A DNA stretch of 64,000 nucleotides from Sphingobacteriia bacterium (GCA_004294135.1 RDZY01000009.1:1-64000); one strand, 5' to 3'. Shown: positions 47,322 through 56,927, numbered from the stretch's first letter. Notes: generated from the sequence alone by a model not told the origin. Numbers and translations: made by a program.

Positions 47322-48425
47322 ATGCAAATAAGCCAAATCATTCAGCTTTTGGAAACCAAAGCTCCACTGGCGTTTCAGGAGTCGTATGACAATGCTGGTT
47401 TACTTACCGGCTGTGCCGATTGGGAATGCAGCGGCGTAATTTGTACCCTCGATGCCACTGAAAATGTTTTGCAAGAAGCCAAAGCCAATGGTTATAACCT
47501 AGTAATTGCACACCATCCCATACTTTTTAAAGGTATTAAGCAATTAACTGGAAAAAACTACATTGAAAAAGCATTGATTTACGCCATTAAAAATGATATC
47601 GCCATTTATGCCATTCACACCAATTTGGACAATATTGCTGATGGCGTTAATAAAATGATAGCTGAACGGATAGGGCTCATCAATACCCATATACTGCTAC
47701 CCAAACCCAATACGTTGGTGAAACTGGTTTGTTTTGTACCCCTACCAAACGCAACCAAACTAAGAGAAGCGCTCTTTGAAGCAGGTGCTGGTCAGATTGG
47801 CGAATACAGTGAAGTGAGTTTTAGTACCAATGGCTTAGGTGGTTTTAAAAGTTCCCTTTTGGCTAATCCAGTAATTGGTACCCGGGGTATTCGGGAAATT
47901 GTTAAAGAAGAAAGAGTAGAGGTTATACTACCTACTCACTTGCAATATCAAGTAGTGAATGCCCTAAAATCAGTGCATCCTTACGAGGAGCCAGCTTTTG
48001 ATATTTTTCCTTTACTCAATGAAAATCAATTGGTTGGAAGCGGATTAATGGGTGAACTGCCTGAACCCATATCCGAGAAAGAGCTACTAATATTATTACA
48101 AGTACAGTTTGGACTGGCTGTGATAAAGCATACACAGCTACTGAACCAACCCGTGCAAAAAATTGCAGTATGTGGTGGATCAGGCAGCTCGCTAATTACT
48201 GCTGCAAGTAGAGCTGGTGCTGAATTTTATATAACCGCTGATATTAAATACCACGAATTTTTTGACGCAGATAAGCGACTGGTTTTAGCCGATATTGGGC
48301 ACTGGGAAAGTGAACAATACACAATCGACCTGCTTTTTTCTATAATAACCACTAATTTCCCTAACTTTGCCGTCCTTAAAACAACTGTACGGACAAATCC
48401 TGTGCATTATTTTGTTGGGGAATAA
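47322..48425 (+). CDS. Nif3-like dinuclear metal centre protein (YbgI/DUF34)
   Basis: The 367-residue protein is a long Nif3/YbgI-family member with an inserted PII-like middle domain (about 125-230), as is usual in Bacteroidota and Firmicutes. Metal-binding motifs are 'VIAHHPILFKGIK' (about 64-76) and 'YITADIKYHEFFDA' plus 'DIGHWESEQ' near the C-terminus. The family role is unsettled; GTP cyclohydrolase-like and tRNA- or metal-related roles have been suggested. It is followed after 23 bases by the zinc-ribbon coiled-coil protein, a common pairing. A TAATTTCG box (one mismatch to the -7 consensus) lies at 47295-47302. Confidence 0.9.
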   Translation: MQISQIIQLLETKAPLAFQESYDNAGLLTGCADWECSGVICTLDATENVLQEAKANGYNLVIAHHPILFKGIKQLTGKNYIEKALIYAIKNDIAIYAIHTNLDNIADGVNKMIAERIGLINTHILLPKPNTLVKLVCFVPLPNATKLREALFEAGAGQIGEYSEVSFSTNGLGGFKSSLLANPVIGTRGIREIVKEERVEVILPTHLQYQVVNALKSVHPYEEPAFDIFPLLNENQLVGSGLMGELPEPISEKELLILLQVQFGLAVIKHTQLLNQPVQKIAVCGGSGSSLITAASRAGAEFYITADIKYHEFFDADKRLVLADIGHWESEQYTIDLLFSIITTNFPNFAVLKTTVRTNPVHYFVGE

Positions 48426-48448
48426 TAACTACAAATTATAAATTTAAT

Positions 48449-49204
48449 ATGGCATCTGTAAAAGATTTCTCCGTTGAAGAAAAACTGGTAAACCTATTGC
48501 GTTTACAAAAAGTGGACAGCAAACTTGATGAGATCCAGATTTTAAAAGGCGAACTTCCAATGGAAGTGAGCGATTTAGAAGATGAAATATTGGGATTACA
48601 AAGCCGCCAAACACGAATTGAAGAAGAAATAAATGGCATCAGTGAGTTCATTGAAGGCAAGAAAAATTCCATCAAAGAAAGCGAAGCACTTATTGCCAAA
48701 TACGAAAAACAAAGTGATAATGTAAAAAATAATCGTGAATTTGAAGCGATTAATAAAGAGGTAGAAATGCAACAGTTGGAAGTAAAACTGTGCGAGAAAC
48801 ATATTCGTGATGCCAATGAGGAACTGGCCGAAAAAATAAAAGCATTAGAAATTGCTAAAAAGCAGGTAGGTGTAAAAGATGGTGTGCTGAATCACAAAAA
48901 AGGAGAACTCGAAAAAATTATTGCTGATACCGAAAAAGAAGAAACTGCATTAAACAAGTCAAGTGCTGATGCACGTGCGCACATTGATGAGCGTTTAATT
49001 TACAGCTACGATAGAATTCGTAAAAGCTATAGAAACGGATTGGCAGTTGTGCCAGTGGAGCGTGATGCTTGTGGCGGTTGCTTCAATTCAATCCCACCAC
49101 AACGTCAAAGTGAAATTCGTTTACACAAGAAAATAATTGTTTGCGAAAATTGTGGACGTATTTTGGTAGATGCTGATTTAAATGATACCGTAGAAGCGAA
49201 ATAA
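48449..49204 (+). CDS. C4-type zinc-ribbon coiled-coil protein (DUF164/zf-RING_7)
   Basis: The 251-residue protein has a long antiparallel coiled coil (about 10-175) and a C-terminal zinc ribbon with 'CGGCFNSIPPQ' and 'VCENCGRILV' (two C-x2-C pairs, about 209-235). This family usually sits next to Nif3-like genes, as here, and is suspected to act on nucleic acids, but its function is not established. It ends in a clear terminator. The coding run is Lys- and Glu-rich in the coiled coil. Confidence 0.9.
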   Translation: MASVKDFSVEEKLVNLLRLQKVDSKLDEIQILKGELPMEVSDLEDEILGLQSRQTRIEEEINGISEFIEGKKNSIKESEALIAKYEKQSDNVKNNREFEAINKEVEMQQLEVKLCEKHIRDANEELAEKIKALEIAKKQVGVKDGVLNHKKGELEKIIADTEKEETALNKSSADARAHIDERLIYSYDRIRKSYRNGLAVVPVERDACGGCFNSIPPQRQSEIRLHKKIIVCENCGRILVDADLNDTVEAK

Positions 49205-49231
49205 CACAATTAAGAGTACTTTATCATATAG

Positions 49232-49255
49232 AAGGGCAGCGATATGGCTGCCCTT
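49232..49255 (+). terminator. Terminator of the Nif3-like/zinc-ribbon unit
   Basis: AAGGGCAGC and GCTGCCCTT make a perfect 9-bp stem with a GATATG loop, followed by TTCTTATTTTC on the plus strand. Confidence 0.7.
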
Positions 49256-49272
49256 TCTTATTTTCGAGTTCG

Positions 49273-50763
49273 ATGAAAAAGATCGCATTACTTGCTTTTG
49301 GAATGATAATTTTTCTGGCAGAAAATTTTGCCCAGAAAACTTTCGATTTCACCACTACCACACAGCAGGCCTACCAAGATATTACCAAGCTGAAATTCAG
49401 AACGGCAGTAGTATTACTGAATAAATCTTTAGAGCAGAACCCTAGTAATTTGATACCTGTATTACTCCAAAACTATATTGATTTTTATACCCTTTTTTTA
49501 AATGAAGATCCAGCTGATTATAAAAAACTGTACCCATTGTTCGAAGAACGGGTAGCATTGATTCAAAAAGGGCCAAAATCATCCCCTTTCTATTTATACG
49601 CACAGGCTGTTATTAGAATTCAGCGAGCAGGCGTGTCCGTGAAATTTGGTAATCTCTGGGATGCAGGATGGGACTTCAGAAGAGCCTATCATCTATTGAA
49701 AGAAAACAAACAGCTATTCCCTAGTTTTACCCCGAATGATCTTATGCATGGTGCTTTACAGGCTGCTATTGGTACCGTACCCAAAGGATATAGATGGCTT
49801 GTTACTTTATTAGGCATGAAAGGTTCGGTTACAGAGGGAATGAAAAGGGTTAGAAATTTTACTACCAGCAACGACCCTTGGGCTGTATATTTTTTTAATG
49901 AAGCCGCTTTTATTTATCCCTATATGCTTTATTTCATTGAAAACAAAAAAGCGGCTGCACTGGCCTTTGCGCAGCAAAAAAAGCTGGACTTGGTAAATAA
50001 CCATTTACACGCTTATATGGCTGCTCATCTAGCACTGAATGAGAAGGTTGTAGAATTATCTAAATCAATTATCACCAATAGAAATAAATCGGGTGATTAC
50101 CTTAAACTAAGTACATGGGATTTTCAAATGGGTTATGCAAAACTCTATCACCTTGACATTGAAGACGCTAAAAAATATTTTGAACTATTTGTGGAGGAAT
50201 TCAAAGGCCAGTTTTATGTAAAAGATGTGTACCAAAAAATAAGTTGGTGTTATTATTTACAAGGAAATATAAAGGAAGCAGAGCAAGCCAGGCTGAAAAT
50301 AATATCAAAAGGATCAACAGAAGCAGACGCAGATAAAAAAGCTTTAAAAGACGCCAAATCCAATACCTGGCCAAATCTACTCCTACTAAAAGCTCGTTTA
50401 TTGAATGACGGCGGATACCATACAGAAGCCTTAAAATTATTAGCTGGTAAAACAGATAGTAATTTTGAAAAGTCAGCAGACAAGTTAGAATTTACCTATC
50501 GAGTTGCGCGTATTTATGACGACCTCAACCGGAAGGAAGAAGCCATTAAGACTTACTTAATAGCCATAAGATTGGGAGAAAAAAGAAAAGAATATTTTGC
50601 AGCAAGAGCAGCTTTGCAGATAGCACAAATTTATGAGAACGAGGGCCAACTTGCATTAGCCATTCAATATTACCTACAATGCCTTGCAATGGAGGATCAT
50701 GAGTACAAAGACTCATTAGATCAAAGAGCCAAAGCTGGAATTGCCAGGTGCAAGGGTGAATAA
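49273..50763 (+). CDS. Secreted tetratricopeptide-repeat protein of unknown function
   Basis: The 496-residue protein has a signal peptide (about 1-20, ending 'LAENFAQ') and helical repeats. The C-terminal part shows TPR-like units such as 'YRVARIYDDLNRKEEAIKTY' and 'LQIAQIYENEGQLALAIQYY'. No catalytic motif is visible. It probably acts as a periplasmic scaffold or assembly protein. It begins 69 bases after the zinc-ribbon gene, behind a terminator, so it has its own promoter. A specific family was not recognised. Confidence 0.7.
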   Translation: MKKIALLAFGMIIFLAENFAQKTFDFTTTTQQAYQDITKLKFRTAVVLLNKSLEQNPSNLIPVLLQNYIDFYTLFLNEDPADYKKLYPLFEERVALIQKGPKSSPFYLYAQAVIRIQRAGVSVKFGNLWDAGWDFRRAYHLLKENKQLFPSFTPNDLMHGALQAAIGTVPKGYRWLVTLLGMKGSVTEGMKRVRNFTTSNDPWAVYFFNEAAFIYPYMLYFIENKKAAALAFAQQKKLDLVNNHLHAYMAAHLALNEKVVELSKSIITNRNKSGDYLKLSTWDFQMGYAKLYHLDIEDAKKYFELFVEEFKGQFYVKDVYQKISWCYYLQGNIKEAEQARLKIISKGSTEADADKKALKDAKSNTWPNLLLLKARLLNDGGYHTEALKLLAGKTDSNFEKSADKLEFTYRVARIYDDLNRKEEAIKTYLIAIRLGEKRKEYFAARAALQIAQIYENEGQLALAIQYYLQCLAMEDHEYKDSLDQRAKAGIARCKGE

Positions 50764-50870
50764 GGAATCAGATATGGCATTAGAAAAAAGTCTGCTAACT
50801 ATTTAAAAGAGCTTTGTTAACTTGCTTGCTCTTAGTAGAAAAATAAAGACATCTTAAAATAAGATCAGCA

Positions 50871-52523
50871 TTGCTTAAAAAATTAACCATACAGAATTAC
50901 GCCATCATCAATGAGATTGCCATTGAATTCTCTCCCTATATGAATACCATCACTGGAGAGACTGGTGCAGGTAAAAGTATTTTAATGGGTGCATTGAGCT
51001 TAATATTGGGAGAAAGAGCAGATAGTTCCGTTCTGGTACAGAAAGACAAGAAATGCACCATTGAAGGGCTTTTTAGTGTAGAGAATAAGCTTGGAGTCGC
51101 CCTTTTTCTACAAGAACAGGATATAGATGAAGAAGCCGAACTTATTTTAAGAAGAGAGATAGGAGTAAATGGAAAATCGCGCGCTTTTATTAATGATAGT
51201 CCCGCCACTTTACAACAACTGAAACAACTGTCAGCCTTACTGGTAGATTTACACCAACAATTTGACACACTAGAACTTGGCGATACCGCTTTTCAAAGAA
51301 CAGTAATAGATGCATTAGCTGGCAATGAACTATTACTGGGTGCATACAGAAAAAAATATAGAGCTTGGGCGGCTATTTATGCTGATATCAGATTATTAGA
51401 ACAACAAAAATTAGCTTCGTTAAAAGAATACGATTATCATCTTTTTTTATTCAATGAACTGGATCAGTTATCGTTGAAAGAAAATGAGTTGGAATTACTA
51501 ACTGAAGAGTTGAAATTATTGGGTAATGCAGAAGGCATTAAAGCAAGCCTTGCTAAAATTTATGCTGCGCTTAATGAATCAGAAACGCCAATTGTATCAA
51601 CCCTAAAACAACTCAGTAGCCAGCTTTCCTCGGTACAGCATTTACTAAATGATGCTGAGATTTTATCAAATAGAATAAAAGCAACACAAATTGAGTTACA
51701 AGATATTGGAGAAGAAATAGATCGCTTAAATAACAGCATTCAATTTGATGAAAAGAGAATTGAGTGGATCAATGAGCGACTGAGTGATGGATATAAACTT
51801 TTAAAGAAACATGGTGCAACAACAACAACCGAATTGTTATTGCTGCATCAATCTTTCAGCAATCAACTGAACAGCAAAGTACAACTAGATGAGCTGATTG
51901 CTGCAAGGCAAAAAGAAGCGGACTTATTGTTGAGTAATTTAAAAACATCTGCGAAAATCATGGGCGAAGCAAGAGAGAAATCTGCTTTACCGTTTGAAAA
52001 ATCTGTCAACCAATTACTGGCAAAAGTGGGGATGCCCAATGCAAGAATTAAAGTGAATCTGACACCAGTGGAATTGTATGAATTTGGTAAAGAGCAGGTA
52101 GATATTTTTTTTGATGCCAACAAGAGCAATCGTTTTGAGCCCATTAGAAAAGTAGCCAGTGGTGGAGAATTGAGTAGGTTGATGCTATGCATCAAATCAC
52201 TTGTGGCTGCGTGTATTGATTTACCTACCCTTATTTTTGATGAGATAGATACGGGTATTTCCGGAGAAGCAGCAAAACAAGTGGGATTAATTATGCAACA
52301 GATGGCCGATCAACGCCAGATCATTTGTATTACTCACCAGCCTCAGATTGCTGGCAAAGCGCATGCACATTATTTTGTATACAAAGAACAGGAGAAAAAT
52401 ACGGTAAAGACCAATATACGTTTACTTACAAAAGAAGAAAGAATTACGGCCATAGCGCAAATGTTAAGTGGAGAAAAACCTACAGCCGCCGCTTTGGAAA
52501 ATGCAAGGGAGATGATGGGTTGA
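50871..52523 (+). CDS. recN: DNA repair protein RecN
   Basis: RecN is an SMC-like ATPase that helps hold broken DNA ends during recombination repair. The 550-residue ORF has Walker A 'ITGETGAGKSI' (about 27-37), a coiled-coil middle (about 155-350), the signature 'VASGGELSRLMLCIK' and Walker B 'LIFDEIDTGISGEAA'. The start codon read from the ORF track is TTG at 50871; this gives 'LKKLTIQNYAIINEI', exactly how RecN proteins begin, so the TTG start is plausible. It precedes fabI by 70 bases. Confidence 0.95.
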   Translation: MLKKLTIQNYAIINEIAIEFSPYMNTITGETGAGKSILMGALSLILGERADSSVLVQKDKKCTIEGLFSVENKLGVALFLQEQDIDEEAELILRREIGVNGKSRAFINDSPATLQQLKQLSALLVDLHQQFDTLELGDTAFQRTVIDALAGNELLLGAYRKKYRAWAAIYADIRLLEQQKLASLKEYDYHLFLFNELDQLSLKENELELLTEELKLLGNAEGIKASLAKIYAALNESETPIVSTLKQLSSQLSSVQHLLNDAEILSNRIKATQIELQDIGEEIDRLNNSIQFDEKRIEWINERLSDGYKLLKKHGATTTTELLLLHQSFSNQLNSKVQLDELIAARQKEADLLLSNLKTSAKIMGEAREKSALPFEKSVNQLLAKVGMPNARIKVNLTPVELYEFGKEQVDIFFDANKSNRFEPIRKVASGGELSRLMLCIKSLVAACIDLPTLIFDEIDTGISGEAAKQVGLIMQQMADQRQIICITHQPQIAGKAHAHYFVYKEQEKNTVKTNIRLLTKEERITAIAQMLSGEKPTAAALENAREMMG

Positions 52524-52593
52524 TATTTTGAATTCCAAACTTAGTTGTATATTGGTCGCCTGAAATTGAATTAAAATTTAAAAAAATAAAGGG

Positions 52594-53418
52594 ATGTCAT
52601 ATAATTTATTAAAAGGAAAACGCGGTATTATTACTGGAGCATTAGATGAAAATTCAATTGCTTGGAAAGTAGCAGAAAAAGCACACGAAGAAGGTGCAAT
52701 TTTTGTATTGACCAATGCTCCTATTGCTATGCGTATGGGAGAGATCAATAAATTGGCAGAAAAAACAGGATCTAAAATTATTCCGGCTGACGCGACTAAT
52801 GTAGACGAACTCACCCATCTTTTTACTGAATCACAAGAAGTTTTAGGTGGTAAATTAGATTTTGTTTTACACTCCATCGGTATGAGTGTAAATATTCGCA
52901 AGAAAATTCCTTATACAGAATCCAACTACGACTATTTCGCAAAAGGAATTGATGTATCTGCCATGTCTTTTCACAAAATGCTGGCTGTTGCAAAAAAATT
53001 AGACGCCATTAATGAATGGGGAAGCGTAGTGGCACTTACTTATATGGCTGCACAAAGAACATTTCCTTTTTATACCGATATGGCCGATATCAAAGCCATG
53101 TTAGAATCTATTGCACGCAGCTTTGGCTATCATTATGGATTAGAGAAAAAAGTGAGGATCAATACCGTCTCTCAATCTCCCACCAAAACTACCGCAGGCA
53201 CTGGTATTAAAGGGTTTGGGGACTTCTATGATTTTGCCAATGCAGTGGCTCCACTGGGCAATGCAAGTGCCGAAGATTGTGCCAATTATTGCATTACACT
53301 GTTTTCTGACTTGACTAGAATGGTAACCATGCAAAATTTATTTCATGATGGTGGTTATTCAACCACTGGCGTGAGCAATGAAGTAATGGAAAAATTAGGC
53401 ATTGCCAATCAGGAATAA
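52594..53418 (+). CDS. fabI: Enoyl-ACP reductase FabI
   Basis: FabI reduces the trans-2-enoyl-ACP in each fatty-acid cycle, using NAD(P)H. The short-chain dehydrogenase fold starts 'GKRGIITGALDENSIAWKVA'. The active-site Tyr-x6-Lys is seen in 'FYTDMADIK' (about 158-165), and 'LHSIGMSVN' is the usual cofactor-side block. The length is 274 residues. It is followed after 13 bases by the SemiSWEET gene. It is the likely target of triclosan-type inhibitors, as in other FabI-only bacteria. Confidence 0.95.
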   Translation: MSYNLLKGKRGIITGALDENSIAWKVAEKAHEEGAIFVLTNAPIAMRMGEINKLAEKTGSKIIPADATNVDELTHLFTESQEVLGGKLDFVLHSIGMSVNIRKKIPYTESNYDYFAKGIDVSAMSFHKMLAVAKKLDAINEWGSVVALTYMAAQRTFPFYTDMADIKAMLESIARSFGYHYGLEKKVRINTVSQSPTKTTAGTGIKGFGDFYDFANAVAPLGNASAEDCANYCITLFSDLTRMVTMQNLFHDGGYSTTGVSNEVMEKLGIANQE

Positions 53419-53431
53419 TCAAATTTAGTAT

Positions 53432-53695
53432 ATGAATTGGAATGATGTATTGGGATATATTGGTGCATTTTTAAGTGCCATCACTTTTATACCTCAAGTA
53501 TGGCAGGCATGGAAAACAAAGCGTGTAGGCGACCTCAGCATCTGGATGATACTTATTGTAATATGTAGTTGTATAGTCTGGTTAATTTATGCAGCCACTG
53601 TAAAAAGTGGACCAGTTATTGCGGCCAATTTAATTGTGTTGGCATTGGCACTGGTATTGTTTTATTTTAAAATTACATTCAAGCCAAAACCATAG
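53432..53695 (+). CDS. SemiSWEET-like sugar transporter
   Basis: The 87-residue protein has three membrane helices and the PQ-loop motif in 'TFIPQVWQAWKTKRVGDLSI' (about 19-38). This is the layout of bacterial SemiSWEETs, which form dimers that move sugars. The gene is 13 bases behind fabI and ends at a strong bidirectional terminator. Substrate (sucrose, glucose or other) is unknown. Confidence 0.88.
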   Translation: MNWNDVLGYIGAFLSAITFIPQVWQAWKTKRVGDLSIWMILIVICSCIVWLIYAATVKSGPVIAANLIVLALALVLFYFKITFKPKP

Positions 53696-53722
53696 ACTTT
53701 AACAGTAGTTTGATAAAAATAG

Positions 53723-53754
53723 TAAAGGCTAACCGGATATCCAGTTAGCCTTTA
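53723..53754. terminator. Bidirectional terminator between SemiSWEET and DUF2795 genes
   Basis: TAAAGGCTAAC and GTTAGCCTTTA form an 11-bp stem whose loop is itself palindromic (GGATATCC). T-rich tracts lie on both sides, and two converging genes end here. Confidence 0.7.
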
Positions 53755-53783
53755 TATATTAGTAAGCTGTTGCAGCTTTGAAA

Positions 53784-54005
53784 TTAGTATTCGTCTTCAT
53801 TAAACATAAAATCTTCTTGACTAGGATAGTCCGGCCATATATCCTCAATACTCTCATATACTTCTCCCTCGTCTTCTAACTCTTGCAGGTTCTCCACTAC
53901 TTCTAGTGGCGCACCGCTACGGATAGAATAATCAATTAGCTCATCCTTGGTAGCAGGCCAAGGTGCTTCTTCTAAATAACTTGCTAATTCTAGGGTCCAA
54001 AACAT
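53784..54005 (-). CDS. DUF2795 domain protein
   Basis: The 73-residue acidic protein matches the DUF2795 family of small Bacteroidota proteins, with 'LASYLEEAPWPATKDELIDY' and 'VVENLQELEDEGEVYESIED'. The very acidic tail 'DFMFNEDEY' is typical. Its function is unknown. It is monocistronic and divergent from the LolD-like gene. Confidence 0.85.
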   Translation of the reverse strand: MFWTLELASYLEEAPWPATKDELIDYSIRSGAPLEVVENLQELEDEGEVYESIEDIWPDYPSQEDFMFNEDEY

Positions 54006-54144
54006 AGTCTCGATTATTTTTGCAAAAGTAACCGTATAAATGATATTACCAAATGCTTGTTTTCACCCATGTGCAAAGAAATGTTTAAAACTGAGTAGTT
54101 TGGGTAGTCTTTTGTAGGTTTGTTGCAGAAATCATTTAATATTC

Positions 54145-54801
54145 ATGCTGAAAGCAGAAAAAATTACTCGAACATTTGGCGATTTAGCCGTCTTAAAAGG
54201 TGTAGATATCCATATTAAGGAAGGAGAGATGGTGAGTATTATAGGTGCTTCTGGAGCAGGGAAAAGTAGTTTTCTTCATATTTTAGGCACATTGGACCAG
54301 CCCGATTCAGGATCTATATGGCTAAAAGAGCAATCTATTAAAGCATTATCACCCCGAGAATTGGCTGCTTTTCGCAATAAGCATATTGGATTTATTTTTC
54401 AATTCCACCATTTATTACCAGAATTTGATGCACTTGAAAATATTTGTATTCCGGGATGGATTGCGGGAAAACCCAAGAAAGAAGTGAAGGATAGAGCCAT
54501 GGAATTACTTGACTTACTTGGGTTAAAAAATAGGTCGCTACACAAACCCCAGCAATTATCTGGCGGTGAACAACAAAGGGTTGCCGTTGCTAGGGCATTG
54601 ATGAATGACCCCGCAATTGTATTTGCCGATGAGCCTACTGGTAACCTAGACAGTAGTAATGCCAAACAGCTTCACCAGCTTTTTGTACAATTGAATAAAG
54701 CTATTCGTACTTCTTTTTTAATTGTTACCCACAATGAGGAATTGGCTGCAATGAGCACAAGGGTATTGCAAATGAAGGATGGAAAAATAATTACACCCTA
54801 G
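54145..54801 (+). CDS. lolD: ABC transporter ATPase, LolD-like
   Basis: The 218-residue ATPase has Walker A 'GASGAGKSS' (about 35-43), the LolD/MacB-type Q-loop region 'HIGFIFQFHHLLPEFDALEN', signature 'LSGGEQQRVAVARAL' and Walker B '[11 protein letters not shown]'. LolD powers release of lipoproteins from the inner membrane. No LolC/E permease gene is adjacent, so the assignment rests on family resemblance. It overlaps by 11 bases the end of the converging adenosyltransferase gene. Confidence 0.82.
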   Translation: MLKAEKITRTFGDLAVLKGVDIHIKEGEMVSIIGASGAGKSSFLHILGTLDQPDSGSIWLKEQSIKALSPRELAAFRNKHIGFIFQFHHLLPEFDALENICIPGWIAGKPKKEVKDRAMELLDLLGLKNRSLHKPQQLSGGEQQRVAVARALMNDPAIVFADEPTGNLDSSNAKQLHQLFVQLNKAIRTSFLIVTHNEELAAMSTRVLQMKDGKIITP

Positions 54802-55351
54802 GCTTCCACGGAATTTCTGCAATACCTAATTGGAAACCAATATAACGCGAGAGTACAAATAAATAATCGCTCAACCTATTCAGGTATTTAATCACCAGTG
54901 GATCTACAAACAAATCTTGTTCCTGCATATTTACACAACAACGTTCTGCACGGCGGCATACACATCGTGCAATATGAGATTGCGATACCGCCAAATGACC
55001 TCCCGGTAAAACAAAGAATTTCATTGGGGGAAGCGATTCATTCATCGCATCAATTTCATTTTCGAGCAACAGAATATCCGTCTCTTTCAAATCTGGAATT
55101 TTCATCAAAGGCTCTTTATCGGGATCACAGGCTAGTGAAGATCCAACCGTAAAAAGTCGATCCTGAATTTCTTTTAAAATATTTTTTGAATGTGGGTCGG
55201 TACAATAATCACCTATCACTCCAACCCATGAATTAAGTTCATCTACTGTGCCATAAGTATCAATACGGATATGGCTTTTAGGCACTTTGGTTCCCCCAAT
55301 TAAAGATGTTTTTCCTAAATCACCCGTTTTTGTATAAATTTTGAATGCCAT
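54791..55351 (-). CDS. Cob(I)alamin adenosyltransferase (PduO type)
   Basis: The enzyme attaches an adenosyl group to cob(I)alamin or cobyrinate. The 186-residue PduO-type protein shows 'IYTKTGDLGKTSLIGGTKVP' (ATP-binding N-terminus), 'DTYGTVDELNSWVG' and 'SQSHIARCVCRRAERCCVN'. No cobalamin synthesis genes are nearby, so it probably serves coenzyme B12 salvage. It converges with lolD and is 59 bases downstream of the ABC ATPase gene on the same strand. Confidence 0.92.
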   Translation of the reverse strand: MAFKIYTKTGDLGKTSLIGGTKVPKSHIRIDTYGTVDELNSWVGVIGDYCTDPHSKNILKEIQDRLFTVGSSLACDPDKEPLMKIPDLKETDILLLENEIDAMNESLPPMKFFVLPGGHLAVSQSHIARCVCRRAERCCVNMQEQDLFVDPLVIKYLNRLSDYLFVLSRYIGFQLGIAEIPWKPRV

Positions 55352-55410
55352 ATAATGCTTGTTGTAGGGTAATTACAATGCATGAACCCAAAAGGTTCAG
55401 CCTAGTAATA

Positions 55411-56124
55411 TTAGATCAATTTGATACCTGCAAATTCTTTAGTGGTATCTGTTTCCACTAGCCCATCTCTCAAACGGACTACCCTATGCGCATACGCTGC
55501 AATATCTTCTTCATGGGTAACAAGTACAACTGTATTACCAGCTGCTTGTAGTCTCCCAAATATTTGCATTACTTCTACCGAAGTTTTAGAATCAAGGTTA
55601 CCAGTAGGTTCATCCGCCAATAAGATAGAAGGATTGTTTACCAACGCACGGGCAATGGCAACACGTTGAATTTGACCGCCACTAAGCTCATTGGAACGGT
55701 GGTGACTTCTTTCTGCCAATCCCACTTTCTCCAGAGCAGCCATTGATCTTTCAATGCGTTCTTTTTTAGAAACACCCGCATACACCAATGGTAATGCTAC
55801 ATTCTCCGCAGCACTTAGGCGGGGTAACAAATTAAATTGTTGGAATACAAATCCTATTTCGGTATTTCGAACTTCTGCCAAATCATCATCAGGCATTTTA
55901 CTTACGTCTTTATTATTCAAAATATAACTGCCACCTGTTGGAGAATCTAAGCAACCCAAAATATTCATCAAGGTACTTTTACCGCTACCAGAAGGTCCCA
56001 TTAGCGCAACATATTCATTTTTGAAAATATCAAGCGTAATTCCTTTTAATACAGGAATGGCTTGGTTGCCCATAAAATAGCTTTTTTCAATGTTCTGTAA
56101 GTGTATGATTGATTCGTTGCTCAT
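55411..56124 (-). CDS. ABC transporter ATPase, MacB-type
   Basis: The 237-residue ATPase has Walker A 'GPSGSGKST' (about 42-50), '[20 protein letters not shown]' after the Q-loop, signature '[15 protein letters not shown]' and Walker B '[11 protein letters not shown]', all typical of the MacB/LolD family. It serves a FtsX-like permease encoded elsewhere. It is 9 bases behind gatC on the same strand. A second ATPase of the same class (lolD-like) lies about 1.3 kb away on the other strand. Confidence 0.88.
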   Translation of the reverse strand: MSNESIIHLQNIEKSYFMGNQAIPVLKGITLDIFKNEYVALMGPSGSGKSTLMNILGCLDSPTGGSYILNNKDVSKMPDDDLAEVRNTEIGFVFQQFNLLPRLSAAENVALPLVYAGVSKKERIERSMAALEKVGLAERSHHRSNELSGGQIQRVAIARALVNNPSILLADEPTGNLDSKTSVEVMQIFGRLQAAGNTVVLVTHEEDIAAYAHRVVRLRDGLVETDTTKEFAGIKLI

Positions 56125-56133
56125 GCTATTTTT

Positions 56134-56424
56134 TTACTTTTTAATTACTGTAGGTACTTTAAAATAATGCTCGCTGGCAATAGGAGAAGATTTTAAAGCT
56201 TCCTGTTGGGTAATACTACCTGAGATTTCATCCGTTCTCCAAATATTGGTTGCTTCAGACATGAATAAAAGAGGCTCAACACCAGTAGTATCTACCTCCT
56301 GCAACTGCTCTATAAAGCCGACCATATTAGAAAGATCTTGTTGAATACGAGCTTGCTGAACTGGCTCAAATGAGAGGCGAGCCAAGTGTGCCAAATGCTG
56401 TATTGTTTCCTGGGAAATATCCAT
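56134..56424 (-). CDS. gatC: Asp-tRNA(Asn)/Glu-tRNA(Gln) amidotransferase subunit C
   Basis: GatC stabilises the GatCAB amidotransferase, which makes Gln-tRNA and Asn-tRNA by transamidation. The 96-residue protein has the usual 'HLAHLARLSFEPVQQARIQQ' helix and the 'VDTTGVEPLLF' extended segment. It is first in a short unit with the MacB-type ATPase. gatA and gatB are not in this window, which is common in Bacteroidota. Confidence 0.92.
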   Translation of the reverse strand: MDISQETIQHLAHLARLSFEPVQQARIQQDLSNMVGFIEQLQEVDTTGVEPLLFMSEATNIWRTDEISGSITQQEALKSSPIASEHYFKVPTVIKK

Positions 56425-56780
56425 TTAACAAAAGTAATAGAATCGGGCTGACCAAAATAGGTAAAATTTTAAAAGGTAATAATACAAAAGCAACGGTTAT
56501 ATGAGTCCACAATACCCAACCTATGATTGGCATTCTGGGCTAATTGATTAATTAGGTTAATCAATTTTTGGCCTTTTCAGCTTTTATTTGAACCATTTTA
56601 AAAAATAATTGTAAATCTGTTGAAAAGCATAAAAATTCACAAAAGCGACTGCTGGTAAGGGTTTTAAGGTAATCATTCAAAAAAAGAGTACCAAGATCTT
56701 GGTATTTTAAAAAATAATAATGAGTTAACTATAAAAATGTTTCTATTTTTCACTAATTTGTAAAAACAAATCCCCCGATT

Positions 56781-56861
56781 ATGTTAGTTTATATCCTTTT
56801 AGCAGTTTACTTAGTATGCTTGTATTTAGCATACAAAGGTGCAGCGATTTCAGAAGAATAA
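56781..56861 (+). CDS. 26-residue single-pass membrane peptide
   Basis: An ATG at 56781 opens a 26-codon ORF with one hydrophobic helix ('YILLAVYLVCLYLAYKG') followed by a short acidic tail 'AAISEE'. It stands alone in a 600-base gap between divergent genes and is followed 28 bases later by a clear intrinsic terminator, so it looks like a real small transcription unit. I recognise no family. The strong hydrophobic pattern with polar ends makes chance less likely. The rest of the 56425-57026 gap is AT-rich and shows no other feature. Confidence 0.5.
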   Translation: MLVYILLAVYLVCLYLAYKGAAISEE

Positions 56862-56888
56862 TATACTTCCGAAAGCCCACCACTTAAG

Positions 56889-56927
56889 ATATCAAACTTT
56901 TCCCCCGAATTGTTTGATATTTTTTTT
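56889..56927 (+). terminator. Terminator of the small membrane-peptide unit
   Basis: ATATCAAAC and GTTTGATAT pair over 9 bp with a 14-base loop, followed directly by TTTTTTT on the plus strand. No other plus-strand gene ends nearby, so it supports transcription of the 26-codon ORF or a small RNA. Confidence 0.65.
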
